Positions 51,906 through 61,884 of a stretch of 64,000 bases of DNA are shown here, piece by piece. Within the stretch, counting starts at the first letter, position 1; every line of letters begins with the position of its first letter. The notes under the pieces are model-generated. The model ran no database searches. It had not been told where the DNA came from and was given only the letters and a program-made list of their open reading frames with translations. Made by a program: the position numbers and the translations under genes. The stretch is from Pseudomonas sp. FP1742 (lineage in GTDB: Bacteria; Pseudomonadota; Gammaproteobacteria; Pseudomonadales; Pseudomonadaceae), in assembly GCF_030687145.1 (NCBI RefSeq), contig NZ_CP117460.1:3534001-3598000 (forward strand). The letters are read 5' to 3'.

Positions 51906-54086
51906 ATGCTTCGCCAGTTCCATTCCCTGCCCGGCCTGATCGCCGCCCTATTGGTCATGCTATTGGCCATCAGCGGCGCGATGTTGTCTGTCGACCCGGC
52001 CCTGGAACGCCTGCACAGCACGCCCACCGCTGCCGGGCAAGTCAACGTCAGTCAGCTGGCCGGGCACGTCGCCGGCCATTTCCAGGGCGTGGAGCAGATC
52101 CAGCGCACAGCGTCCGGGACGGTCATCGTCTACTACAACCAGGACGGTCAGGCCGGGGCCGAAAAGGTCGATCCACTGACCGGTCAAGGCCTCGCACCCT
52201 ACGAGCCATCCGCCTTCTCACGCTGGATGAAAGACCTGCACCGCTCGCTGTTCCTTGGCACGCCTGGCCACGGGGTGTCTGGAGTCGGCGCGCTGTTCAT
52301 GCTGATGCTGTCGGTGTCTGGTGCGCTGTTGCTGGCCCGGCGGCTGGGCGGCTGGCGCAACCTGTTGCGACCACTGCGAGGTTCCTTCAGCCAGCGCTGG
52401 CATGCTGAAGTCGGACGCCTGGCATTGCTTGGGCTGCTGCTGTCGGCGCTGAGCGGGCTCTATCTGTGCGCCACGACTTTCGGTCTTATCGCTGACGGCA
52501 GTCAGAACGAACCCACCTTCCCCACCCACGTCAGCGCCGGTCCGGCCTTGCCGGTGGCGAACCTGAAAGCCTTGCAGGCCACTGACCTGAATGACCTGCG
52601 CGAACTGGTCTACCCGAGCCCCAACAACCCGCAAGACGTGTTTTCCCTGCGCACGGCCCAGGGCGACGGCTACGTGGACCAGGCCAGCGGCACCTTGCTG
52701 TCCTATCAAGCCCACGACTCGATGCACAACCTCTACGAATTGATTTATCAGTTGCACACCGGTGAAGGCCTCTGGTGGCTGGGTCTGCCACTGGGGCTCT
52801 GTGCACTCTGCGTGCCGTTGATGAGCGTGACCGGCATCCTGCTGTGGTGGCGCCGCCGCAAGGCCGCTCCGAACATCCGCGACAATTGCGCCGCGCAATC
52901 CGCCGACAGCGTGATTCTGGTCGGCAGTGAAAACAACAGCACCTGGGGCTTTGCCAACACCTTGCATGACGCCTTGCACCAGGCTGGACACCGGGTACAT
53001 AGCGCGCCGATGAATCAATACACCAACGACTACGGCAATGCGCAACGGGTGTTCATCCTCACCGCGACCCACGGCGACGGCGATGCCCCGGCCTCGGCTT
53101 CGCAGTTCCTGGCGCGGTTGACCAGGGTCGGCCTCAAACCCGGCCTGCCGTTTGCCGTGCTGGGCCTGGGCGATCGCCAGTTTGCGCAGTTCTGTCAGTA
53201 CGCCCACCAGGTGCAGGACGCGATGTTACGGGCCGGTGGCTCGCCGTTGCTGGGGCTGGAAACCGTCAACCGCCAGTCCGCACAGGAATTTGCTCGTTGG
53301 GGTCATGCACTGGGTGAAGTGCTGGGGCATGACCTGACGCTGGTCCACACCCCTGAGCAGCCACGTACCCATCAACTGGCGCTGATGGAGCGCATCGCCT
53401 ACGGCGAACAGGTGAATGCGCCGACCCACGTACTACGCTTCAAGGCCCCCAGCGAGCTGCCGGACTTTCTGGCCGGTGACCTGGTCGGGATTTTCCCGCC
53501 GGATAGCCAGGTTCCGCGTTTCTACTCGCTGGCCAGTAGCTCAGAAGATGGCGTGCTGGAGATCTGCGTACGTAAACACGAAGGCGGCGTGTGCTCGCCA
53601 TTCCTTCATGGCCTGGACATCGGCGCGCCGATCGAAGCATTCATCCAGCCCAACCCGCAATTTCGTCCGGCATCGGGCGCGCATCCGGTGATCCTGATTG
53701 GCGCCGGTACCGGCATAGGTCCCTTGGCCGGTTTTATTCGCAACAACAAGGCCCGACACCCCATGCATTTATATTGGGGCGGGCGCAATCCGGCCTCGGA
53801 CTTTCTTTACGAATCGGAGCTCAACCGTTACCTGGCGGACCGACGCCTCACGGCATTGCGCGCCGCCTTCTCCCAGGTCATGGACGGCAGCTACGTGCAA
53901 GACCGGCTGATCGGCGATGCACTGGTCTTGCGTCGGCTGATTGAGAAAGGCGCCCAGGTGTTGGTGTGTGGCGGTCGCGAAATGGCTAAGGGCGTGATGC
54001 AGGCCCTGGATGACGTGTTGGCGCCGATTAACCTGAGTGTGCTGACCCTCAAGGCACAAGGACGCTACCGTGAAGATGTCTACTGA
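51906..54086 (+). CDS. PepSY-TM / flavodoxin / FAD-NADPH reductase fusion
   Basis: A 726-residue membrane flavoreductase. Residues 1-315 are a PepSY-TM module with four spans (LPGLIAALLVMLLAISGAML near 8, GVGALFMLMLSVSGALLLA near 120, and two more). Residues about 338-480 are a flavodoxin domain (VILVGSENNSTWGFANTL, TATHGDGDAPAS). The rest is a CPR/sulphite-reductase-like FAD and NADPH module (RFYSLASS, GVCSPFLHG, IGAGTGIGPLAGF, YWGGRN). It would carry electrons from cytoplasmic NADPH to the periplasm. ApbE follows with a 17-base overlap, supporting covalent flavin on a partner. Confidence 0.88.
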   Translation: MLRQFHSLPGLIAALLVMLLAISGAMLSVDPALERLHSTPTAAGQVNVSQLAGHVAGHFQGVEQIQRTASGTVIVYYNQDGQAGAEKVDPLTGQGLAPYEPSAFSRWMKDLHRSLFLGTPGHGVSGVGALFMLMLSVSGALLLARRLGGWRNLLRPLRGSFSQRWHAEVGRLALLGLLLSALSGLYLCATTFGLIADGSQNEPTFPTHVSAGPALPVANLKALQATDLNDLRELVYPSPNNPQDVFSLRTAQGDGYVDQASGTLLSYQAHDSMHNLYELIYQLHTGEGLWWLGLPLGLCALCVPLMSVTGILLWWRRRKAAPNIRDNCAAQSADSVILVGSENNSTWGFANTLHDALHQAGHRVHSAPMNQYTNDYGNAQRVFILTATHGDGDAPASASQFLARLTRVGLKPGLPFAVLGLGDRQFAQFCQYAHQVQDAMLRAGGSPLLGLETVNRQSAQEFARWGHALGEVLGHDLTLVHTPEQPRTHQLALMERIAYGEQVNAPTHVLRFKAPSELPDFLAGDLVGIFPPDSQVPRFYSLASSSEDGVLEICVRKHEGGVCSPFLHGLDIGAPIEAFIQPNPQFRPASGAHPVILIGAGTGIGPLAGFIRNNKARHPMHLYWGGRNPASDFLYESELNRYLADRRLTALRAAFSQVMDGSYVQDRLIGDALVLRRLIEKGAQVLVCGGREMAKGVMQALDDVLAPINLSVLTLKAQGRYREDVY

Positions 54087-55068
54087 CTTGCAACGCTACA
54101 GCCTGAATGGCGAGACCATGGGCACCCGTTACACCGCCCTGTTCTATGCGCAAGCCGGGATCGATACCGACCCAATCGACCACAGCCTGGCCCGCGCCGT
54201 GGCCCGGGTGGACCAGCAAATGTCCACCTGGAAACCTGACTCCGATCTCAACCGCCTCAACGCCGCCCCCGAGCAGGAGTGGGTGTCCGTGCCCAAGGAG
54301 CTGGCCATGGTGCTGTCTGCCGCGCTGCGTGTCAGTCAGCAATCCAGCGGCGCCTTCGACATCGCCATCGGCGATCTGGTGGACGCCTGGGGGTTTGGCC
54401 CCGGCGAACAGACCATCACGGAGCAGGTGCTGGACACGATGCCACCGCGAGCTCGCCTGCACGCCAGCTCGGCGCTGGTCATTGACCCGCAACGTAATCA
54501 GGTACGCAAACGAGCGCCACTGAACCTCAACCTGAACGGTATCGCCAAGGGTTTTGGTGTCGATGAGCTGGCCCGCTGCCTGGAGGGCTTTGGCATCACT
54601 CGTTATCTGGTCGGCATCGACGGCGAGATGCGTGCCCGTGGCGTCAAACCTGATGCGCAACCCTGGGTCGTGGCCATTGAAAAACCCTGCCGGGGCGTGC
54701 GTGAAGTCATGGGGGTGATGGAACTCGGCGACGCCGCCATCGCTACATCCGGGGACTACCGACACTGGGTCGATGTGAGGGGGCAGTCCTATGCCCACAC
54801 CATGAACCCGACAACCGGCGCACCGCTGTGCAACGCGCTCGCGGCCGTCAGCGTGGTGGCGACCTCGTGCGTGCTCGCCGACGCCTGGGCCACGGCGCTG
54901 TTGGTGCTGGGTGAAATTGAAGGCCCACGCCTGGCACAAGAGCGCGGCATGGACGCTTTGTTCGTGCTGCGCGACGGTGAACAATTCAAGGAAATATCCA
55001 TTGTCGGTGGCCAACTGCAGGCGCAGATTGAATGCGCTGAAGGGCTACTCGAAGCCTGGACGAGTTGA
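54070..55068 (+). CDS. apbE: FAD:protein FMN transferase
   Basis: A 332-residue ApbE-family enzyme from a GTG at 54070, seven bases after AAGGA; ATG 54076 is the alternative. Landmarks are GETMGTRYTALFY, VDQQMSTWKPDSDLNRLN, LNLNGIAKGFGVDELA, ATSGDYRHWVD and HTMNPTTGAPL. It moves FMN from FAD to a threonine or serine of target proteins. There is no clear N-terminal signal peptide or lipobox, so it may act in the cytoplasm or be exported in an unusual way. It ends the redox operon. Confidence 0.92.
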   Translation: MKMSTDLQRYSLNGETMGTRYTALFYAQAGIDTDPIDHSLARAVARVDQQMSTWKPDSDLNRLNAAPEQEWVSVPKELAMVLSAALRVSQQSSGAFDIAIGDLVDAWGFGPGEQTITEQVLDTMPPRARLHASSALVIDPQRNQVRKRAPLNLNLNGIAKGFGVDELARCLEGFGITRYLVGIDGEMRARGVKPDAQPWVVAIEKPCRGVREVMGVMELGDAAIATSGDYRHWVDVRGQSYAHTMNPTTGAPLCNALAAVSVVATSCVLADAWATALLVLGEIEGPRLAQERGMDALFVLRDGEQFKEISIVGGQLQAQIECAEGLLEAWTS

Positions 55069-55231
55069 CCCGCCCCAACGCATTATAATTTTAATGAATA
55101 CTTATAATAAAAAACCGCCTATTACTGCAGCGCCTCGCTAGCCATAAGTCGAATACTGCCCCCATGAGCTGAACCTTATAGTGCACATTGCAAAAACCAC
55201 CTCACAATAAAATCAATACCCGGTATTTTAA

Positions 55232-55465
55232 ATGTCACTAAGAAAATCCCCCATAAAAACGCTTCCGATAACTGAAGAACTATTGCAGTTACTCCAGGCC
55301 ATTGATCAGGCGCACACCTCATGGAGATCTACTGTCAATCATCTGGACGCGGCATGTGATGAGGTGTGGCTCGCTCGAATGTGGGAGGTTGAAAACCTCG
55401 AAAGCCAATACAGAGCATGTCAAGACCAGTTGTTCCTTTATCTAAAACAAGCGATCCGGCTTTGA
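55232..55465 (+). CDS. Small helical protein of unknown function
   Basis: A 77-residue frame from the ATG at 55232. The sequence is predicted helical (ITEELLQLLQAIDQAHTSW, then LESQYRACQDQLFLYLKQAI) and looks like a real small protein rather than a shadow, since no other gene overlaps it. The ribosome site is weak and the surrounding DNA (55080-55240) is AT-rich. No family recognised. Confidence 0.5.
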   Translation: MSLRKSPIKTLPITEELLQLLQAIDQAHTSWRSTVNHLDAACDEVWLARMWEVENLESQYRACQDQLFLYLKQAIRL

Positions 55466-55815
55466 ATCGTCCACCACCGCCCTGCTCTATTTTCCGGGGT
55501 TTGCGCCATAAATACGGGCTAACCAGAACCAATCGACCGTGAACATTCGACTAAAGCACAAGGCAACATTTTTGGCGCCCGAAAACACCCTTAGTTTGGG
55601 AGCGGACATCTCTGGCAACGTCCGACAGGCTGGGGAGCTGTATCCTTTCAGTCACGCTACAACCATATAACTCATACATCCCAGTATTTTTTACGAATGA
55701 CCCTAATTGTCATCCAGAACACTTTGGCAACCACTTTAGAGTTAAAGCATTGCGGTCCATGGTCGACATTCAGAGCGCCATGATCAATCAACCTGCATTA
55801 CTGCCTGGAGTTTTT
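55466..55815. other. 350-bp leader of the chemoreceptor gene
   Basis: No gene seen. The chemoreceptor promoter should be here. I looked for a FliA-type site (TAAA-N15-GCCGATAA) and did not find a convincing one. Confidence 0.35.
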
Positions 55816-57372
55816 ATGTTCGGCTGGATCAGCAATATCCGTGTCAGCGCTAAATTAAGCGTGGGGTTCGGCCTGGTACTAGGGCTTGCATTGTTACTGG
55901 CCGCCACCGGCTGGTACGCAATTGTTACATTGACCGACCGCGGGCTTAAGATTGAAAAAATTGCTCGAATCAGTGATTACACCAAAGACTTGCGAATCAT
56001 TCGTTTACGCATAGGTACAAACCCTCAATCGGATGCCTATCAACCGCTGCAGATAACCCTGGATAACCTGGCAGCCCACCTGCACAGTATCAAGGAACAT
56101 TTCACTTCCCCCTTCGATCAAGACTTGATTCAACAGCAGGACAACTCGGTCAAGGAGTACGGACAACTGCTGCATGACCTGACGCGGCCTGACACTGACC
56201 AGGCGCCAACGTTTAAACGTATGGGGCAGTTGGGCGATCTGTTGCTCGACACGACGCAAAAACTCATCGAGTCGCAAAATGCCAAACGCGACGCCGATGC
56301 CGCGTCCGCCAAGGCCCTGCTGGGTCTTGTCGCGGCCTTGGCTCTGCTGCTGGGCACACTCGCAGCGTGGGTCATCACACGACAAATCGTTCATCCGCTG
56401 CAGCACACGCTCCAGGCGGTGAACCGTATTGCCAGGGGTGATTTGAGTGAGCAAGTGCAGGTCAACCGGCGTGATGAGTTAGGCCAACTGCAATCAGGTC
56501 TTCAGCAGATGATGCTCAACCTTCATGAGCTGATCGACGGCATTCGATCCGGCGTCATCCAGGTTGCCAGCGCTGCCGAACAGCTATCGGCGGTCACCGA
56601 GCAAACGACGGCAGGTGTCAACAACCAGAAAGCCGAAACCGATCATGTCGCCACCGCAATGAACGAGATGACCGCTACCGTGCAAAACGTCGCACGCAAT
56701 GCCGAAGAAGCTTCTGCTGCCGCATCCATCGCCGATCAGCAAGCCTGCGAAGGAGAGCAGATCGTGGGTGAAGCCATTGCGCAGATCAAGCGCTTGGCGC
56801 AAGAGCTCAACCAGTCGGCAGACGCTGTGCGCCATCTCCAGGAACAAAGCGATAAAATCGGCGGCGTACTGGATGTGATCAAGGCAGTGGCCCAACAAAC
56901 CAACCTGCTGGCGCTGAATGCGGCCATTGAAGCAGCTCGCGCCGGAGAAGCCGGTCGTGGTTTTGCGGTGGTGGCAGACGAGGTGCGTAATCTCGCCTTA
57001 CGCACCCAGCGCTCCACCGAAGAAATTGAAACGCTGGTAGCCGGAGTCCAAAGCGGCACTCATGCCGTTGCCTCAGGCATGGAAAGCAGCCTGCTGCTGA
57101 GCGAAAGCAGCGTGGAATTTACCCATCGCGCTGTTGACGCCCTGGAGAACATCACAAGTAAGGTCTCAATCATTCAGGCGATGAATCAGCAGATTGCCAC
57201 GGCGGCGGAGCAACAAAGCGCAGTCACCGAGGAAATCAATCGCAGCGTGATCAACGTTCGCGACATCTCCGAGCAGACGGCAAGCACCTGCGAAGAAACC
57301 GCGTCTTCGAGTACCGAACTTGCACGGCTGGGCCATGAACTGGAAAGGTTGGTAGGACGCTTCAAAGTCTAG
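55816..57372 (+). CDS. Methyl-accepting chemotaxis protein
   Basis: A 518-residue chemoreceptor from the ATG at 55816, five bases after CTGGAG; a start 22 codons earlier is rejected. A span at residues 13-35 and one near 180-198 bracket a periplasmic sensor of about 145 residues (4-helix type). HAMP follows ([24 protein letters not shown]). The signalling tip is intact: [31 protein letters not shown]. There is no C-terminal CheR/CheB pentapeptide. The ligand is unknown. Confidence 0.93.
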   Translation: MFGWISNIRVSAKLSVGFGLVLGLALLLAATGWYAIVTLTDRGLKIEKIARISDYTKDLRIIRLRIGTNPQSDAYQPLQITLDNLAAHLHSIKEHFTSPFDQDLIQQQDNSVKEYGQLLHDLTRPDTDQAPTFKRMGQLGDLLLDTTQKLIESQNAKRDADAASAKALLGLVAALALLLGTLAAWVITRQIVHPLQHTLQAVNRIARGDLSEQVQVNRRDELGQLQSGLQQMMLNLHELIDGIRSGVIQVASAAEQLSAVTEQTTAGVNNQKAETDHVATAMNEMTATVQNVARNAEEASAAASIADQQACEGEQIVGEAIAQIKRLAQELNQSADAVRHLQEQSDKIGGVLDVIKAVAQQTNLLALNAAIEAARAGEAGRGFAVVADEVRNLALRTQRSTEEIETLVAGVQSGTHAVASGMESSLLLSESSVEFTHRAVDALENITSKVSIIQAMNQQIATAAEQQSAVTEEINRSVINVRDISEQTASTCEETASSSTELARLGHELERLVGRFKV

Positions 57373-57497
57373 ACTTAAAAGCCAGCCATAATGTTTACAC
57401 ACTGCTGTAAAGCCATCAGAGAGCAGGCGACACCCTCACAAACGTCGATAATGCTTGGTACCAGCTCAGCGCAGCCACGATTTATCCATGAATGAAA

Positions 57498-57529
57498 CAC
57501 CCCATCGGCTGCATCCAGCCTTTGGGGTG
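57498..57529. terminator. Bidirectional hairpin between chemoreceptor and nuclease genes
   Basis: CACCCCA (57498-57504) pairs with TGGGGTG (57523-57529), with an inner stem GGCTG/CAGCC. On the minus strand it is followed by a T-rich stretch (TTTCATT), so it can end the convergent nuclease transcript. Confidence 0.65.
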
Positions 57530-57544
57530 CCAGTCATCAAGCCC

Positions 57545-58417
57545 TCAAGAGCGCCCTACGGAACCTGTGACCGGTAGATTCCCCAGCAGCTTGAGCCCGG
57601 TACTCTTCACGAAAGTGTCATAGTCCATCGGTCTCTCGATACGGGTTTCAGCGTTGGGCAGTACGTAGGCCCAGGCACGCTTGGACGATGCGTCGTAAAC
57701 CAGTTTGAACAGACGGGTCGGTACCCAGACCTTGTTGTCGCCGATGGTGGCGTGGCCCGAGTCAAAGAGCGGGCCGGTAAAGACAAACACATTACCATCG
57801 GCTCGCTTGGCAAACTTTCTGACATCGGACTCGACCTTGCTCCAGATCTTCCGGTTGTTGGTTGGGTCTTGCGGCACCATGTTCGACAGCGCAAACGATT
57901 GGGCCATTGCATTGGGGCTCGGTGCATCGGCTGCCGGGGATTGATGGCCACGGTCCACGGCCGGATGTTGGCTACGGTAGTCGCTCAACTCTGCCCGCCC
58001 GCTCTTGGGGATGCGCGGGTCCGGGTAGAACTGGTTGGTGCGCTCCTCCCCTTTGGCATCCTGCAGCTGGGCGGCATTGAGGCGTTCGACCACTACCAGC
58101 GGCGTCTTGCTGGTTTGCGAGTACAGCACCGCAAAGTTATCGGAACACAGGGCCAGAGGTTTCATTGTGGCAGGCACTGTGGCCATGTTGATCGGTTTCG
58201 CAGCCGGAAACAGATCTGCGCAGCCGTCAAACGATGCCTGTTTCTGTTTGTTTGAATAGAGCTCCAGAGCCGCGTTCTGGCTGATCGAGCCCGAGTGGGA
58301 GGTTTGTTGCTGATGCTGGGTCGGTGGCTTGAGGTAATCCAGCAGACTGCGGGCTTGTGCCCCGGTCGAGAGCAAAACAAGGGCCGATAGCCCAACTGCA
58401 ATTTTGCGTAGGTGCAT
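57545..58417 (-). CDS. Exported DNA/RNA non-specific endonuclease (NUC1 family)
   Basis: A 290-residue protein with a signal peptide (MHLRKIAVGLSALVLLSTGAQA). The NUC1 beta-beta-alpha-metal site is complete: VDRGHQSPAAD supplies the catalytic histidine (DRGH), and SNMVPQDPTNNRKIW the metal-binding asparagine. The mature N-terminus is glutamine-rich (PPTQHQQQTSH). It probably degrades extracellular or periplasmic nucleic acids for nutrient or biofilm purposes. It has no adjacent immunity gene, so a toxin role is less likely. Confidence 0.88.
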   Translation of the reverse strand: MHLRKIAVGLSALVLLSTGAQARSLLDYLKPPTQHQQQTSHSGSISQNAALELYSNKQKQASFDGCADLFPAAKPINMATVPATMKPLALCSDNFAVLYSQTSKTPLVVVERLNAAQLQDAKGEERTNQFYPDPRIPKSGRAELSDYRSQHPAVDRGHQSPAADAPSPNAMAQSFALSNMVPQDPTNNRKIWSKVESDVRKFAKRADGNVFVFTGPLFDSGHATIGDNKVWVPTRLFKLVYDASSKRAWAYVLPNAETRIERPMDYDTFVKSTGLKLLGNLPVTGSVGRS

Positions 58418-58688
58418 GCTTTAAATCTTCGAATTGGATTGAGGGGTCAACGTACGGCGAGTCCCGATTCACGGGACCAGGTTAAGGCGGTTGCTGATTA
58501 AACTGCGGCAAGCATGCTTCACTGTCCTTGATCAAATGCTGATGCGGGCCCGGTCGGTTCCGAGAAGTACGACTACTGACAGTCGTGCGGGGGTTATTGA
58601 CCATTACAAGTCACATTAGTGCTGAGCAGCGTTTACATTCGACTTGCCAATGCGCGTGCGCGAGCAAATCGCTCAGTCACACCCGGGC

Positions 58689-59384
58689 TCAAGCCAGCAG
58701 CTCGGTAATCCATCGGGCCTGCCGGGCGACGTCCTGCACCTTCTCTTCAGGCAAGGCCTGCCGCGCCCGGGCGAAGTTGCTCAACGTCTTCTGCTTCTGA
58801 CGCAGCATGCGCTGCCACTTGGACAGGAACGCCGGGCTGCGGGCCTGCATCTGCAGCGGGCCGAAGTACAGCTCCTCGGCGGTGTACGTCACCGGCCCGG
58901 CACGCTCGGCGACGATGATTTCGTAGTCGAAGCGGTTTTCCCGCAGCAGTTCCTCGCAGAGGATGCGGTAACCATTTTCCATCAGCCATTGGCGCAGTGG
59001 CTGCTCGCCGCCGTTGGGCTGCAGGATCAGGCGCTCCTGGCCGCTCAGGTGCGCCTTGCCGCTGTCGAGGATGTCGCGAATCGTCTCGCCGCCCATGCCG
59101 CAGATGCTGATCGCCGTGATCCCGTCGCCCGGCTCGATCGCCGCCAGGCCATTGGCCAGGCGCACGGTGATCCGCTGGTCCAGGCCGTTCTCGCGCACGG
59201 TGCGTTCGGCCGAGCGGAACGGCGTCAACGCCACCTCGCCGGCCACCGCCGCCGCGATGGCACCACGGCGCATCAACGCCACCGGCAGGTAGCCGTGATC
59301 CGAGCCGATATCGGCCAGGCACGCCCCTGCGGGTACATGCGCCGCCACACGCTCCAGGCGCATGGACAATGTCTGTTCGTTCAA
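58689..59384 (-). CDS. trmK: tRNA (adenine(22)-N1)-methyltransferase TrmK family
   Basis: A 231-residue Rossmann methyltransferase. The TTG at 59384 is chosen because AAAGGGG lies six bases upstream and it gives the family N-terminus (NEQTLSMRLERVAAHVPAG); ATG 59363 is the alternative. The SAM site is ADIGSDHGYLPVALM and the catalytic loop ISICGMGGETIRDIL. The C-terminal helical domain, KWQRMLRQKQKTL, fits TrmK. A 64-bp piece of this gene is duplicated at the end of the vgrG remnant at 29.6 kb. Confidence 0.88.
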   Translation of the reverse strand: MNEQTLSMRLERVAAHVPAGACLADIGSDHGYLPVALMRRGAIAAAVAGEVALTPFRSAERTVRENGLDQRITVRLANGLAAIEPGDGITAISICGMGGETIRDILDSGKAHLSGQERLILQPNGGEQPLRQWLMENGYRILCEELLRENRFDYEIIVAERAGPVTYTAEELYFGPLQMQARSPAFLSKWQRMLRQKQKTLSNFARARQALPEEKVQDVARQARWITELLA

Positions 59385-59720
59385 CTGCAACCCCTTTCTC
59401 ACCACGAACGTCCGGCATCTTTGGCCGGATCGGGGCGCGATTCTGTCGCGCAACGCCGTGCATTTCAAATTTCCTCGACCAGGGCCATGGCTCGCCCCGT
59501 ACCTACCGCTCGCGCAGCAGAGCCGGTCGGCAGGATTTACCGTTCACAATCAGCCGGTTGAGAAATGAAAGCAGATGCATCTCGGGACCAGAAAGCAGAA
59601 ACTCGGCGGCACGGCCCTACGGAAGCATTCGAATGACAGTCAAATAGCGCCGCCAAGTGTGCGGGAATGGCCGCATCGCACAATGATCAAAGACGTTCTA
59701 CCAGGAAAGGGAGCCATCTT
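59385..59720. other. 336-bp gap between trmK and the acetyltransferase gene
   Basis: Divergent starts flank this region, so both promoters should be inside it. No hairpin, repeat or short gene could be supported. Confidence 0.4.
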
Positions 59721-60218
59721 ATGAAGCCCGTCAGAATTCGTACCCTGCAAAGTACTGATGCTGAGGCGTTACTGATATTTGAATTGGATAATCGCGAGTG
59801 GTTTGAGCGCCACATCGACGCGCGCGGTTCTGAGTTTTACTCGATACAGGGTGTCACCGATCACATTGCGGCTTATTTATCTGGTTTTGCCGCCGGAACC
59901 TGGCATCCATTTGTCATCGAAGATCCCGCTGGAAATATAGTGGGTCGAGCGAACCTGAAAGGCATCGACAGGTCCGAACGGTCGGCAGAAGTCGGCTATC
60001 GGATTGCTCAAGGCGCTTGCGGACAGGGACTGGCAACGTTCGCGGTGAGGCATCTGATCCAGCAGGCGCAGTTGCATTGGAACCTTAAACAACTGGTTGC
60101 CGACGTATACGCTGGAAATATCGGTTCGGCAAAAGTACTCGAACGGTGTGGCTTCTTGATCGAACAAACTCAGCAAGAAGGAACAGTGCAGGATTATCGA
60201 TTTAGCCTGACGATTTAG
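59721..60218 (+). CDS. GNAT-family N-acetyltransferase (RimJ/RimL-like)
   Basis: A 165-residue acetyltransferase from the ATG at 59721, with AAAGGGAG upstream. The acetyl-CoA site is EVGYRIAQGACGQGLATFAV near residues 93-112, and the tail VYAGNIGSAKVLERCGF is the usual GNAT C-terminal motif. The N-terminal part (IRTLQSTDAEALLIFELDNREWFER) groups it with RimJ/RimL-type enzymes, some of which modify ribosomal proteins or aminoglycoside-like compounds. The substrate is unknown. Confidence 0.9.
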   Translation: MKPVRIRTLQSTDAEALLIFELDNREWFERHIDARGSEFYSIQGVTDHIAAYLSGFAAGTWHPFVIEDPAGNIVGRANLKGIDRSERSAEVGYRIAQGACGQGLATFAVRHLIQQAQLHWNLKQLVADVYAGNIGSAKVLERCGFLIEQTQQEGTVQDYRFSLTI

Positions 60219-60320
60219 ATGAGTGAATGATTGGCCTGCATGCGTCAGCAGCCAAGTCCCTGGCCCCCACTCTGATCACTGCTGCGTGTTGGAAACGCGT
60301 AGTGATGCCGAGCGTTTCCC

Positions 60321-60794
60321 TCATCGCTCCTCGGCGAATGCATCCTTGATAAATGCCTCCAGCTCTTTTTCTTCAAGCAGTTCAATAGAAAAATGCCCAA
60401 AGCGTTTCGGCAACCAGAGTATGCGTGTGCCACTTGGCGACTGGAGATTATCGCGAGACAGCGGCTTGCCGTTTTCGTTTTCCGGCTGGACTCCGGCGTC
60501 GATCAATTCATCGTAGGCGGTTTCGATGTCCGGTGTGGAATAGCAATGCCGGTAAATTGTGCCTTCGCCGTTGGCGTCCATCAGCGCCTTGAGATTTCCG
60601 GTAAACGGTTGCACCAGCATGAGACGCTCCGTCCCAAACATGACGATCGCATAACGCACATGCAAACCGTCGCGCTGCCAATCAAGTGTCTTTGAAATTT
60701 TGGCGCTGAAGACACGGGCGTAATACCTGCACGCCTCCTCGAGGTTTTCCACGAGAACGTCTACGTGGCTGAACTTTAGTTGCAATTGCCTCAC
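60321..60794 (-). CDS. VOC-family (glyoxalase/bleomycin-resistance fold) protein
   Basis: A 157-residue protein if started at the GTG at 60794; a TTG at 60785 is possible, and the longer frame to 60962 adds unrelated sequence. It has two beta-alpha-beta-beta-beta halves: KFSHVDVLVENLEEACRYYARVFSAK, then DIETAYDELIDAGVQPE. The typical metal residues (H in SHVDV, E in SIELLEE) are present. It could be a small dioxygenase, isomerase or binding protein. The exact start is uncertain. Confidence 0.72.
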   Translation of the reverse strand: MRQLQLKFSHVDVLVENLEEACRYYARVFSAKISKTLDWQRDGLHVRYAIVMFGTERLMLVQPFTGNLKALMDANGEGTIYRHCYSTPDIETAYDELIDAGVQPENENGKPLSRDNLQSPSGTRILWLPKRFGHFSIELLEEKELEAFIKDAFAEER

Positions 60795-60983
60795 CTTTTT
60801 CAGATATGCGATGTTGAAATGTATCAGTTCCTGCGCGCCACCCCGAACGTGCGCATGATCGAAGCAGGCTTGGGTATCCGGATCTTGCCATTGCCAGCCG
60901 TGCGTGCCGAATTGCTCGGTACCCGCCTGACGGGAGAAAACCCCATGGGCAAACCCAACCATAGCGCTCTATGATTGAACCCC

Positions 60984-61385
60984 ATGACGACCTCTCTTCT
61001 GATCCGCCAACCCTGCCCACCCGGTGCCTGCATCTGCGAGCGTGAGCAGCTGCTGGAAACTCCCGGCACGGACCTGCGCATCCTCAGCCTGACCCGCTCG
61101 GAAGAAAAGCGTCTGATCGATCGCCTGGAAAACCTGCAGAGCCTGAGTGACCTGGAGCGCCTGCAACGGCGGATGTACGAGCAGTTGGGCCTGCGCGTGG
61201 AGGTTGTCCCCGGCTTCAACGAAGTGCGCACGATGCGCGGCATCAACATCACCCTGGGCGAACTGCCGGGCCTGTGTCGCAAAACCCGTCAGTCGATTCC
61301 GGCGGCGATTCGCCGAGGGCTGGAAAAACGCCCGGAGATTGCCTACGAGCTGCTCAACGCCAACGACTTGTTGCGTGATGCCTGA
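60984..61385 (+). CDS. Conserved-looking hypothetical protein with CxxxxCxC motif
   Basis: A 133-residue protein from the ATG at 60984; a TTG three codons earlier is possible. It starts TSLLIRQPCPPGACICEREQLL, with three cysteines in a tight cluster that could bind metal, followed by a helical, arginine-rich body (SEEKRLIDRLENLQSLSDLERLQ, then RRGLEKRPEIAYELL). I do not recognise a family. It is predicted to be cytoplasmic and stands between the VOC gene and a DUF3303 gene. Confidence 0.7.
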   Translation: MTTSLLIRQPCPPGACICEREQLLETPGTDLRILSLTRSEEKRLIDRLENLQSLSDLERLQRRMYEQLGLRVEVVPGFNEVRTMRGINITLGELPGLCRKTRQSIPAAIRRGLEKRPEIAYELLNANDLLRDA

Positions 61386-61596
61386 TGGCTTGCTTCGTTA
61401 TCCCGATACGTTCGTTCGAATGTCCTGAAACAGGATCAGCGGTCGTACGCGCAATGCGGTCCGCTGCTATGCCTTCTCATGGGAGAACAGGTTTCAGGCC
61501 AGCCGGGATGGAGCTGGAAACACAGGCGTGACCGTGGTCCCGGCGCCAGCCAGGTACGCGAAGAAAAAGGTGCCAACCCGTAGCAGGAGGTGGCAG

Positions 61597-61875
61597 ATGT
61601 TATTCATGGTCCGTTGGTCCATCAGCCCGCAACAGCGTAACAGTGCGATCGAACGTTTTCTCAAGACCGGCGGCGCTCCACCCGCAGGTGTCACCATGCA
61701 GGGACGCTGGCATGCTGTCGGCGGCTCGAGCGGTTTTGGCATTGCCGAGGCCAGTGATCCGGTGGCGATACAGAAGTGGGTGCTGGAATGGAGCGACCTG
61801 ATGAGCATGGAAGTCCACGTCGCTTTGACCGATGAACAGGTGGCGCCACTGCTGGCTGCCGCGGTCAGCAAATAA
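61597..61875 (+). CDS. DUF3303-family small protein
   Basis: A 92-residue protein from the ATG at 61597 with CAGGAGG six bases upstream. The pattern MLFMVRWSISPQQRNSAIERF, GVTMQGRWHAVGG, GFGIAEASDP and WVLEWSDLMSMEVHVAL is that of DUF3303, a ferredoxin-like dimeric alpha-beta domain. Function unknown. Confidence 0.8.
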   Translation: MLFMVRWSISPQQRNSAIERFLKTGGAPPAGVTMQGRWHAVGGSSGFGIAEASDPVAIQKWVLEWSDLMSMEVHVALTDEQVAPLLAAAVSK

Positions 61876-61884
61876 TAGTTGTCG

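Noticed and set aside
57545..58417. Nuclease as a bacteriocin or contact-dependent toxin
   Set aside because: It has a plain signal peptide, no delivery domain and no immunity gene beside it.
58644..59561. 305-codon plus-strand frame
   Set aside because: It is antisense to trmK, which has a clear SAM motif; no independent evidence.
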